The position numbers were made by a program, and so were the translations under genes. From assembly GCA_003499325.1 (NCBI GenBank), contig DNIP01000077.1, positions 1 through 6,550 of the forward strand: a DNA stretch of 6,550 nt, in the 5' to 3' direction. Each line of letters starts with the position of its first letter. The stretch's first letter is position 1. Below, in pieces: positions 1-5,635 of this stretch. The notes beneath the pieces were generated by a model. That model had not been told where the DNA came from, did not search any database, and saw only the letters and a program-made list of their open reading frames with translations. Source of the stretch: Oscillospiraceae bacterium. Its GTDB lineage: Bacteria > Bacillota > Clostridia > Oscillospirales > Acutalibacteraceae.

Positions 1-9
1 CGTTTAATG

Positions 10-22
10 GATACTTAGTATC
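10..22. repeat. Short AT-rich palindrome at left edge
   Basis: GATACT and AGTATC flank a single central T, forming a 6-bp inverted repeat. It could be a small operator half-site pair or chance; nothing else in positions 1-31 suggests a gene. Whatever it belongs to lies beyond the left edge. Confidence 0.2.
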
Positions 23-31
23 AACTATCAC

Positions 32-67
32 AAGGGGCTGTCGCACTAATAATCGCGACAGCCCCTT
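32..67. repeat. Perfect 13-bp GC-rich hairpin, intergenic
   Basis: AAGGGGCTGTCGC (32-44) is perfectly complementary to GCGACAGCCCCTT (55-67), with a 10-base loop. Neither side is followed by a T-run, so it is not a canonical intrinsic terminator. It lies downstream of the leftward operon and just left of a second hairpin. From memory, hairpins with this ggggctgtcgc/gcgacagcccc core occur repeatedly between genes in gut Clostridia, so this may be one copy of a dispersed palindromic element; this cannot be tested inside the window. It could still stabilise the 3' end of the leftward mRNA. Confidence 0.6.
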
Positions 68-72
68 CGAGC

Positions 73-123
73 GTCATCCTGAGTGCTTTCAGATTCCTCA
101 TTAGCGTTCAGAATGACTTTTTT
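73..123 (+). terminator. Imperfect hairpin plus T-run, rightward terminator
   Basis: Bases 73-86 pair with 104-117 over 14 positions (one C/A mismatch and two G-T wobbles), with a 17-base loop, and six T follow at 118-123. This fits a Rho-independent terminator for a rightward gene ending beyond the left edge, converging on the leftward GNAT gene that ends at 144. Read on the minus strand, its first half, GTCATTCTGAACGC, then loop bases GGAATCT, resembles the widespread gtcattctgagcg...gaatct intergenic repeat of many Firmicutes, so it may be both a repeat copy and a terminator. It may also help end the leftward operon, although no T-run follows in that direction. Confidence 0.5.
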
Positions 124-143
124 ATTTGGCGGCAACCCCTTTT

Positions 144-995
144 CTACATTTCCTTTCCCATCAGGATCACGCGGTTTTCCTTGCTGAATCCGAAATCCTC
201 ATAGAAGCGGGGCAGGATGCCCTCGCCCGCGGTGATCAGGTGCACGCCGACGATCCCCTGCTCCTTCATGTCGTCCAGGCAGTGGGTCAGCAGTCGTCCC
301 GCGATCCCCTGCCGCTGATATTCGGGTGCGACGGCGAGGTCGTTGATCTCGAACGTCCTGCCGTAGTGGAACAGCATCGAAGTACCGAGGATGAAGCCCG
401 CGATCTCGTTATCGATAACGTATTCCAGCCCGTATGCCTGCTGGGAATCGAGCAGTTCGCCCACATGGATCATCGCGTCCTTCGGCTCCCACGGATCGTT
501 CCACGGCTCGCCCGAGAACGCCGCGGCATAGATCGCGCCGTAGCGCTCGAGGTGCTCCTTGCGCATTGGGCGGATGGTCGGCATGGCGGCGAGGAAGGCT
601 GCTTTGAGCTTCTCATATCGCTGCCGCTTTTCTTCCTTTGCGAAGTGTACCTCGCGCAGCTGCTCGGGGCAGTTTGAGTAATCCAGCCTGACGCCGCCGA
701 ACTGCTCGCTCGTCAGGTCAAACACGCAGTCGCCCACCGCGTTGAAGCAGTGATAATTGCCGCCCGGCCGCAGGATGCCGTACACCTTGCCGCCGAACAG
801 GTCTTGGATCAGGAACGCCGTGATCGAGCACTGTCCGAGCGTTTTGTTGTCGGGCGACCAGCTGTCGCGCATTCTGGGCGCGCAGGTGTCCGCGCACCAG
901 ATCTCGCTGAGGATATCGTAGCAGTCGCGCGGGGTCAGCCCGTTTTCGTTTTTAACAACAGCGGTCTGATGACCGTAGAAATGGTAAGTTTTCAT
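144..995 (-). CDS. YunG-like domain fused to GNAT acetyltransferase
   Basis: This 283-residue protein has two domains. Residues about 20-110 resemble Bacillus YunG and relatives: a Trp/Pro-rich lead (SWSPDN, 45-50), GQCSITA (54-60), a D-x-FGG motif (65-69), YHCFN (81-85) and FDLTSEQFG (92-100). The function of that family is unknown. C56, H82 and D93 could form a papain/transglutaminase-like triad (inference). Residues about 138-283 form a GNAT N-acetyltransferase: NDLAVAPEYQRQGIAGRLL (218-236) contains the acetyl-CoA-binding motif A (Q227-R-Q-G-x-A), and FYEDFGF (264-270) is the usual motif B end. The acyl acceptor cannot be predicted. The ATG at 993-995 has AGGAAA four bases upstream, overlapping the stop of the VanZ-like gene, so translational coupling is likely. 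No ribosome binding site precedes the internal Met138, which argues for one fused polypeptide. It is the last gene of the leftward run. The GNAT call is firm; the YunG-like call is moderately firm. Confidence 0.88.
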   Translation of the reverse strand: MKTYHFYGHQTAVVKNENGLTPRDCYDILSEIWCADTCAPRMRDSWSPDNKTLGQCSITAFLIQDLFGGKVYGILRPGGNYHCFNAVGDCVFDLTSEQFGGVRLDYSNCPEQLREVHFAKEEKRQRYEKLKAAFLAAMPTIRPMRKEHLERYGAIYAAAFSGEPWNDPWEPKDAMIHVGELLDSQQAYGLEYVIDNEIAGFILGTSMLFHYGRTFEINDLAVAPEYQRQGIAGRLLTHCLDDMKEQGIVGVHLITAGEGILPRFYEDFGFSKENRVILMGKEM

Positions 996-1003
996 ATGCT
1001 TTC

Positions 1004-1549
1004 CTATGTTTTTCTTTGCTTTTTAATGATCCGTTTGAACAGCGCGTAGATACCGTAGCCGATCATCACACCGAGGGTGTTCAGGATCAGGTCATCCACG
1101 TCGGAGACCCTTTCCGCGAGCGGCAGCTGGAGGAGCTCGATCGAGAGCGACATCAAAAATCCCGCCATCGACACCTTCCAAAAGCTGTTCAGGCGTTTGT
1201 ACAGGATCGGCAGGATAATGCCGGTCGGGATGAACATCGCCGTATTGCCCAGTAGATTCCACAGCAGCTCGCGCGTCGTTTTGAACCGCAGCAGGTTGGT
1301 AAAGGGGATCAGGTTCAATCGGAACGGAAACGCTGTTGCAGGGTCGAATCTCAGCGGCTGTATCTGTCCGTTGACGGTCGCCATAGGGAAAAAGACGAAT
1401 CGGATGATGACCGCCAGATTGACGTACATGAGCAGCAGCGTTGCCTCGCGCTTGAAGTCTATTCTTTTGTTTTTGATCCATACGATGATCCTGACGAGCA
1501 GCCAGATCGCCGTAAAAATCAACTCGAGCGTGAGAAAACTGATGGTCAT
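1004..1549 (-). CDS. VanZ-like family membrane protein
   Basis: This is a 181-residue integral membrane protein with the VanZ-like signature: an RFVFFP motif after the second helix (50-55), NLIPF (79-83), NLLGNTAMFIPTGIILP (98-114), a membrane ExxQ (E138, Q141), then R147 and DVDDLILNTLG (150-160). Likely helices are at 5-25, 36-55, 97-116, 125-143 and 156-173, with a Lys/Arg-rich cytoplasmic C-terminus. VanZ of vanA clusters gives low-level teicoplanin resistance by an unresolved mechanism; chromosomal homologues are common in Firmicutes and mostly uncharacterised, so resistance should not be assumed. The open frame runs 14 codons further upstream to an ATG at 1591, but that would overlap the TipAS gene. 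The ATG at 1547-1549 has AGAGGA five bases upstream and leaves a 28-base gap. The gene lies eight bases before the YunG/GNAT gene. Confidence 0.9.
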   Translation of the reverse strand: MTISFLTLELIFTAIWLLVRIIVWIKNKRIDFKREATLLLMYVNLAVIIRFVFFPMATVNGQIQPLRFDPATAFPFRLNLIPFTNLLRFKTTRELLWNLLGNTAMFIPTGIILPILYKRLNSFWKVSMAGFLMSLSIELLQLPLAERVSDVDDLILNTLGVMIGYGIYALFKRIIKKQRKT

Positions 1550-1554
1550 GAATG

Positions 1555-1560
1555 TCCTCT
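1555..1560 (-). promoter_or_regulatory. Ribosome binding site that sets the VanZ-like start
   Basis: AGAGGA on the minus strand lies five bases before the ATG at 1549. This supports the shorter start over the in-frame ATG at 1591, which would overlap the upstream TipAS gene by 14 bases. Confidence 0.7.
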
Positions 1561-1577
1561 TTTGGTTCGGTATCGTT

Positions 1578-1976
1578 TTACTTGTCGGCAATAAAGCTCT
1601 TGATACACGCGGCTATATACGCCGCGGTGCCCTCGCCGTGCCTGTCGATGTTTTTCGTAAAGCGTTCATCGCTGACATACAGCTCGCCGAGTCCCGAGAG
1701 GATCTCGTCGGTGCAGTGATACATATGCTCGTCGATGAACAGTTGCAGCTTCCTGACCTGCAGACGCGGCTTCTCGTGATCGGGGGTCACGCCGCGCGCG
1801 TTCAGCTTTGCAAAGCCGTCTATGATATTCTCCATGCCGTCGCGCAGGACGTCCCGATCCTCCTGTGTATCGTCCGCCATACGGCGCTCATATTCCTGAT
1901 ATGCTTCGGTATCGCCCCAGAGCTTTTTGGCTTCCTCGGCGTATGGATCCCGCATCATTTTTTCATCCTTGTTCAT
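1578..1976 (-). CDS. Stand-alone TipAS antibiotic-recognition domain protein
   Basis: The 132-residue product is a TipAS domain, the drug-binding half of MerR-family regulators such as Streptomyces TipAL and Myxococcus Mta. Visible signatures are YAEEAKKLWGDTEAYQEY (12-29), the helix that opens the domain; HMYHCTDEILSGLGELY (84-100); and YVSDERFTKNID (100-111), almost identical to TipAS as I recall it. There is no MerR helix-turn-helix and only about 11 residues before the domain, so this is a small soluble protein like the TipAS made alone from tipA, which binds thiopeptides. C88 matches the Cys207 position of TipAL, but the position of Cys214, which bonds covalently to thiostrepton, is Gly95 by my alignment from memory. 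The ligand is therefore unknown; sequestering or sensing a compound is inference. The start is the ATG at 1974-1976, because AAAGGTG at 1983-1989 is the ribosome binding site; the GTG nine bases upstream lies inside it. It sits 35 bases after tex and 28 before the VanZ-like gene. Confidence 0.88.
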   Translation of the reverse strand: MNKDEKMMRDPYAEEAKKLWGDTEAYQEYERRMADDTQEDRDVLRDGMENIIDGFAKLNARGVTPDHEKPRLQVRKLQLFIDEHMYHCTDEILSGLGELYVSDERFTKNIDRHGEGTAAYIAACIKSFIADK

Positions 1977-1982
1977 GTTGAT

Positions 1983-1989
1983 CACCTTT
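1983..1989 (-). promoter_or_regulatory. Ribosome binding site that sets the TipAS start
   Basis: AAAGGTG on the minus strand lies six bases before the ATG at 1976. The alternative GTG start (1983-1985) is the last three bases of this site, so it is unlikely to be used. Confidence 0.7.
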
Positions 1990-2011
1990 CTGTTTCAATC
2001 TCAACCGATCC

Positions 2012-4162
2012 TTATACGCCGCGCATAGTCAGCGAGATGCGTTGTTTCTTGACGTCGACCGACAGGATCTTGACCTTGACGATGTCGCCGACCTTGAGCA
2101 CCTCACTGGGGTGCTTGATGAAGCGGTCGCAGATCTGCGAGATGTGCACCAGACCGTCCTGGTGCACGCCGATATCCACGAACGCGCCGAAGTCGATGAC
2201 GTTGCGCACCGTGCCGGTCAGCTCCATGCCCTCCTTGAGGTCGTTGATGTCGAGCACATCGGTGCGCAGCATGGGCTTTGGCATCTCGTCACGCGGATCG
2301 CGGCCGGGCTTTGTGAGCTCCTTGACAATGTCGTCGAGGGTTGGCAGACCGATGCCGAGCTGTTCGGCAAGGCTTTTGGCGCCGAGCTGCTTGACCTTGG
2401 CGGGCAGGTCGGGGAACTTGGCCGCCTTGATCTCCTTGTCCGTGTAGCCCGCACGCTTCAAGAGCTCCTTTGCCGTCGAATAGCTCTCGGGGTGCACGCC
2501 TGTGTTGTCCAGCGGATTGCGGCTCTCGGGCACGCGCAAAAAGCCCGCGCACTGCTCAAAGGCCTTGGGCCCCAGCTTTGGGACCTTCTTTAACTCTGCT
2601 CGCGAGCCGAACGCGCCGTTCTCCTCGCGATACGCCACAATGTTTTTACATACGGTCGCGTTCAGTCCCGAAACCCTGAGCAGCAGGGCGGGGGAGGCGG
2701 TGTTCAGATCCGCGCCGACCGAGTTGACGCAGTCCTCGACAACACCGTCGAGCGTCTCGCCGAGCCGCTTTTGCGGCATATCGTGCTGATATTGTCCCAC
2801 GCCGATCGCCTTGGGCTCGATCTTGACCAGCTCCGCGAGCGGATCCTGCAAGCGTCGGGCGATGGACACGGCGCTGCGGAGCGTCAGATCCAGCTCGGGC
2901 AGCTCCGTGGCGGCGAGCTTTGACGCGGAGTAGACCGACGCGCCCGCCTCGCTGACGACCATGTAGTAGACCTTGTGATCGGCCTGTTTGATCGCGTCGG
3001 CGGCGAACATTTCGGTCTCCTTGCTCGCGGTACCGTTGCCGATGGAGATAATGTCAACATGATGCTTTTTGATCAGCTCCAGCAGCTTGCGCTTTGACTG
3101 ATCGATCTTCGCCTGTGAGTGAGTGGGGTAGATGACCGCTGTGTCCAGCACCTTGCCGGTATCGTCCACGACCGCCACCTTGCAGCCCGTGCGGTAGCCG
3201 GGGTCGAGCCCCAATACCGTCTTGCCTTTGACGGGCGGCTGCATGAGCAGCTGCTTAAGGTTGGTCGCAAAGACCTTCATCGCGTTCTCATCCGCCGCTT
3301 CTGTCAGCTCGGAGCGGATCTCGCGCTCGAGGGAGGGGAAGATCAGCCGCGAGTACGCGTCCTCGCCCGCGGCGCGCAGGATATCGGAGCACAGGGGGTT
3401 CGTTCCCTTGTCCAGCGCGTGATAGATGACGTTCAAGGCAAGAGCCGGCTCGAGCACGAGCCCGACCTTCAAAAAGCCCTCCTTTTCACCGCGGTTGACG
3501 GCGAGGATGCGGTGTCCCGCGATCTTCTTGACTGCCTCTGAATAATCATAATAGTTGGAGTAGACGCTGTCCTGCTCCTCGTCCGTCGCGGTCGATTTGA
3601 GCAGGGCGTTTTTGCGGAAGATCGGGCGCAGGTGCGCGCGGATCGCCGCGCTGTCGCTGAGCATCTCGGCGATGATATCCATTGCGCCGCTGATCGCGTC
3701 CTGTGCGGTGGGCACTTCCTTTTCTTCATCGACATAATCCTCGGCGGCCTTCATCGGGTCAAAGCCCTTTTCCTGCTTGATGATCGCGAGCGCCAGCGGC
3801 TCGAGCCCGCGCTGCTTGGCGATCGAGGCTCGGGTCTTTCTCTTGGGCTTATAGGGGCGGTAGATGTCCTCGAGCTCGCTTAAGGTCTGCGCCTTGTCAA
3901 GGGAAGAGTTGACCTCATCGGTCAGCTTTTCCTGCCCGTCGATCAGCTCGCGGATCTCCTCTCTGCGCTTGTCGAGGTTGCGCAGGTATTCCAGCTTCTC
4001 GCTGAATTCGCGGATGAGCTGGTCGTCCATGGAGCCGTGCATTTCCTTGCGGTATCGGGCGATGAAGGGGATGGTGTTGCCGTCGTCGAGCAGGGTGATG
4101 ATGTTCTGCGCGTACTCCTCTTTGATATTGAATTGCTGTGATAATGTGCTTGAATAATCCAT
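2012..4162 (-). CDS. tex: Tex family RNA-binding transcription accessory protein
   Basis: This is a full-length Tex protein of 716 residues, near the usual 700-780. In order: a helical Tex N-terminal region (about 1-190) with IPFIARYRKE (31-40) and DIYRPYKPKRKTRA (99-112); a central YqgF/RNase H-like domain starting at VLGLDPGYRTGCKVAVVD (316-333), with VSEAGASVYSAS (403-414) and RRLQDPLAELVKIEPKAIG (436-454); helix-hairpin-helix repeats at about 480-545 (VGADLNTAS, VPKLGPKAFEQCAGFLR); and a C-terminal S1 domain (about 645-713) with DFGAFVDIGVHQDGLVHIS (657-675). D320 and E406 in the YqgF fold are present, although no nuclease activity is established for Tex. Tex is a cytoplasmic nucleic-acid-binding protein that affects transcription in Bordetella and Streptococcus. 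The ATG at 4160-4162 has GGGAG four bases upstream. It follows the isomerase gene by 84 bases, which contain a hairpin, and precedes TipAS by 35. No frameshift is seen. Confidence 0.97.
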   Translation of the reverse strand: MDYSSTLSQQFNIKEEYAQNIITLLDDGNTIPFIARYRKEMHGSMDDQLIREFSEKLEYLRNLDKRREEIRELIDGQEKLTDEVNSSLDKAQTLSELEDIYRPYKPKRKTRASIAKQRGLEPLALAIIKQEKGFDPMKAAEDYVDEEKEVPTAQDAISGAMDIIAEMLSDSAAIRAHLRPIFRKNALLKSTATDEEQDSVYSNYYDYSEAVKKIAGHRILAVNRGEKEGFLKVGLVLEPALALNVIYHALDKGTNPLCSDILRAAGEDAYSRLIFPSLEREIRSELTEAADENAMKVFATNLKQLLMQPPVKGKTVLGLDPGYRTGCKVAVVDDTGKVLDTAVIYPTHSQAKIDQSKRKLLELIKKHHVDIISIGNGTASKETEMFAADAIKQADHKVYYMVVSEAGASVYSASKLAATELPELDLTLRSAVSIARRLQDPLAELVKIEPKAIGVGQYQHDMPQKRLGETLDGVVEDCVNSVGADLNTASPALLLRVSGLNATVCKNIVAYREENGAFGSRAELKKVPKLGPKAFEQCAGFLRVPESRNPLDNTGVHPESYSTAKELLKRAGYTDKEIKAAKFPDLPAKVKQLGAKSLAEQLGIGLPTLDDIVKELTKPGRDPRDEMPKPMLRTDVLDINDLKEGMELTGTVRNVIDFGAFVDIGVHQDGLVHISQICDRFIKHPSEVLKVGDIVKVKILSVDVKKQRISLTMRGV

Positions 4163-4188
4163 ATTTCTCCCAGGCTTTGCGGTCGTGC

Positions 4189-4219
4189 CAAAGCCCCTCG
4201 AATTGCTTCGGGGGCATTG
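4189..4219 (-). other. Intercistronic hairpin between the isomerase gene and tex
   Basis: Bases 4193-4202 pair with 4207-4215 (nine pairs, one bulged T at 4198) around a TTGC loop, extended by three outer pairs (4189-4191 with 4217-4219). On the leftward transcript it is followed only by CTTTGG, so it is a weak terminator at best. It could be a leaky attenuator or an mRNA-stabilising hairpin that makes tex and downstream genes less, or separately, expressed relative to the isomerase. No convincing separate promoter for tex was found in this gap. Confidence 0.45.
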
Positions 4220-4246
4220 CGGGGTTATGGCTGTTTTCCGACCGTT

Positions 4247-4708
4247 TTATTTCACGGGCACACAGTGCTCGTCGTTGATCTGTTGCACCTTTTTGACGCG
4301 GCGCACGTATTTGTCGGCGGTCAGGGGATCGGTGCTCATGAAGGTCTTGACGTTCTCCATCGCGATCATCCCGCCGATGATCTTCGCGCCGAGACACAGG
4401 ACATTTGCGTCGTTGTGCTGACGCGCCAGCGCTGCGCAGAACGGATCCTGACAGACGCAGGCGTAGATGCCGCTGACCTTGTTGGCGATCATCGCGCTGC
4501 CGTAGCCGACGCCGTCGACAAAGATGCCGCGCTCACATTCGCCCTTCGCGACCGAGAGCGCCGCGGGCAGGACAAAATCCGACAGGTCGCAGGACGCCTC
4601 GTCATACGCGCCGAAGTCGACTACCGTGTGACCCTGCGCCTCCAGATACGCCTTGATCTCGTTCTTCATGGATGTTCCCGCGTGGTCGTTTGCCATAGCG
4701 ATTTTCAT
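4247..4708 (-). CDS. RpiB/LacA/LacB family sugar-phosphate isomerase, variant active site
   Basis: This 153-residue protein has the full length of ribose-5-phosphate isomerase B and relatives. The family fold is clear: MKIAMANDHAG (1-11) with the D8-H9 pair that handles sugar ring opening, SAMIANKVSGIYACVCQD (71-88), and RQHNDANVLCLGAKIIG (96-112) with catalytic-region H98 and N99. In E. coli RpiB the proton-transfer residue is Cys66 in the motif CGTG, with Thr67 next to the substrate. Here the aligned stretch is VDGVGYG (64-70), so the Cys is D65 and the Thr is V67. Mycobacterial RpiB also lacks this Cys and uses a Glu elsewhere, so the protein could still be an isomerase, perhaps using D65 as base or acting on another sugar phosphate. 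It may not be the true RpiB, so no symbol is given. AAGGAGG at 4716-4722, seven bases before the ATG, predicts strong translation. No sugar transport or kinase gene is nearby to hint at the substrate. Confidence 0.93.
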   Translation of the reverse strand: MKIAMANDHAGTSMKNEIKAYLEAQGHTVVDFGAYDEASCDLSDFVLPAALSVAKGECERGIFVDGVGYGSAMIANKVSGIYACVCQDPFCAALARQHNDANVLCLGAKIIGGMIAMENVKTFMSTDPLTADKYVRRVKKVQQINDEHCVPVK

Positions 4709-4745
4709 GGTGATTCCTCCTTATGTGGTTAGATGATTTCGATTC

Positions 4746-4757
4746 AGCCGTACGGCT
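4746..4757. other. 12-base palindrome after the Pr6Pr stop codon
   Basis: AGCCGTACGGCT is a perfect palindrome starting directly after the stop codon (4758-4760) of the leftward membrane-protein gene. As RNA it would give only a short stem once a loop is allowed, with no T-run on the leftward side, so it is not a convincing terminator. Read-through into the isomerase gene is expected. Confidence 0.3.
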
Positions 4758-5465
4758 TTATCTTTGCTTTTGATAGATGCTGTTGCTGTTGCGCTTGAGC
4801 CGGTTGAGGATCAGCACATAGATCAGCCCGACGCCGAGGATCAGCAGGGTGAGCAGGATCAGCCACCAGACGCACCCCATGAACGGCAGCTCCTTGCTAA
4901 AGCCAAAGGCGCCCGCGGGGCTGTTCCAGTTGAGGAAGAAGTAGGGGTAATTCCTGCCAGGGAGGAACTCCCATCCCGCGATGAACGCGACGGTGGCGTA
5001 GATGACATAGGCGAGCGGCGGCAGGAGGACGTAGGGGATATGCTTCTTTTGGATATCCCCGAAAACGCCCGTGACGAAGAAATCCGCAACGGACGCGAGC
5101 GGCACCACCACATGGGTGAGCACGTTTCTCAGGCTCCATGCCTTTTCTCCGAGTATCGGCGCCAGCATAAAGGTGAACACCGCGCCGGTGAGGGTGATGG
5201 AGATCGTAAAGACAAATTTGAAGACGAACCAGCCGTTTGCGATCGGTTTGTTTCTGAGCAGCAGCACCGCGCCGATGGCGCAGACGATCGCGATCGCGAT
5301 GTTTGACTGGATCGTAAAGAACATGAATGCCATCTTGCTGCTCATATAAATATTAATGCCGTCGACAGCGCTCAAATATGTGCCGACCGCCGCCGAGATG
5401 ACGACCACGCATTTCAGGATCAGAGAGAGAGCCTTTCGTTTGGCTGACATTGTTGTTATCTCCAT
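4758..5465 (-). CDS. Pr6Pr family six-helix membrane protein
   Basis: The 235-residue protein has about six membrane helices (roughly 12-32, 46-70, 82-103, 115-135, 143-164, 197-220). It matches the Pr6Pr family by FFTIQSNIAIAI (49-60), a Thr/Gly-rich third helix (TLTGAVFTFMLAP), LTHVVVPLASVADFF (116-130), LPPLAYVIYATVAF (148-161) and the RNYPYFFLNW motif (171-180). These families recall the eukaryotic FAR-17a/AIG1 group by topology, but no biochemical role is established in bacteria. The last 15 residues are basic and polar, probably cytoplasmic. The ATG at 5463-5465 is preferred because AAGGAG (5474-5479) lies eight bases upstream; a second in-frame ATG at 5450 has only a GGAG within the coding sequence. 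It is the first gene of the leftward run, with its own promoter at 5499-5527, and is followed 49 bases later by the isomerase gene. Confidence 0.82.
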   Translation of the reverse strand: MEITTMSAKRKALSLILKCVVVISAAVGTYLSAVDGINIYMSSKMAFMFFTIQSNIAIAIVCAIGAVLLLRNKPIANGWFVFKFVFTISITLTGAVFTFMLAPILGEKAWSLRNVLTHVVVPLASVADFFVTGVFGDIQKKHIPYVLLPPLAYVIYATVAFIAGWEFLPGRNYPYFFLNWNSPAGAFGFSKELPFMGCVWWLILLTLLILGVGLIYVLILNRLKRNSNSIYQKQR

Positions 5466-5498
5466 ATCCCTTTCTCCTTTTTGGAATTGATGCTTTTT

Positions 5499-5527
5499 AT
5501 TGTACCATACTTTTTCTATGATTTCTA
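5499..5527 (-). promoter_or_regulatory. Leftward sigma-A promoter with extended -10
   Basis: On the minus strand, TAGAAA (5522-5527, four of six matches to TTGACA) and TACAAT (5499-5504, five of six to TATAAT) are separated by 17 bases. TG stands one base before the -10 box, giving an extended -10. Transcription would start near 5492 and leave a leader of about 27 bases that contains the AAGGAG site of the Pr6Pr gene. A perfect TATAAT also lies on this strand at 5540-5545 but has no good -35 box; it could be a second, weaker start. Confidence 0.6.
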
Positions 5528-5571
5528 CTCTGTTCGGGAATTATACGACGATTTACATGATGACATTATCA

Positions 5572-5600
5572 TTTGCATTCGGGCGCTTTTGGTGTATAAT
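5572..5600 (+). promoter_or_regulatory. Rightward sigma-A promoter for the rRNA methyltransferase
   Basis: A perfect TATAAT -10 box lies at 5595-5600. TTTGCA (5572-5577), four of six matches to TTGACA, lies 17 bases upstream. Transcription would start near 5607, giving a leader of about 29 bases before the ATG at 5636, with the GAGGGG ribosome binding site at 5625-5630. A small inverted repeat, ATGAT (5557-5561) and ATCAT (5568-5572), touches the -35 box. Confidence 0.7.
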
Positions 5601-5635
5601 AGAGCAAGAATAGTTTCGGCTTTTGAGGGGATAGG

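Noticed and set aside
32..67. Perfect hairpin considered as an intrinsic terminator of the leftward operon
   Set aside because: No T-run follows the stem in either direction; it is reported as a hairpin or repeat instead.
1550..1591. Longer VanZ-like start (14 extra residues)
   Set aside because: The extension overlaps the TipAS gene and has a polar, non-family-like sequence, while the ATG at 1549 has a well-spaced AGAGGA.
1977..1985. GTG start for TipAS
   Set aside because: The GTG is part of the ribosome binding site AAAGGTG that serves the ATG at 1976.
1077..2447. Long rightward open frame of 456 codons opposite the VanZ-like, TipAS and tex genes
   Set aside because: It runs across three well-supported minus-strand genes, its product is low-complexity and shows no recognisable domain, and it reflects the codon bias of a GC-rich coding strand.
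4746..4757. Palindrome considered as the terminator of the Pr6Pr gene
   Set aside because: It has no loop-forming spacer and no T-run, and the next gene starts 49 bases on with a strong ribosome binding site.
5540..5545. Perfect TATAAT on the minus strand as the main promoter of the leftward run
   Set aside because: No acceptable -35 box lies 16-19 bases upstream and there is no TG extension; the box at 5499-5504 has both a partial -35 and an extended -10.
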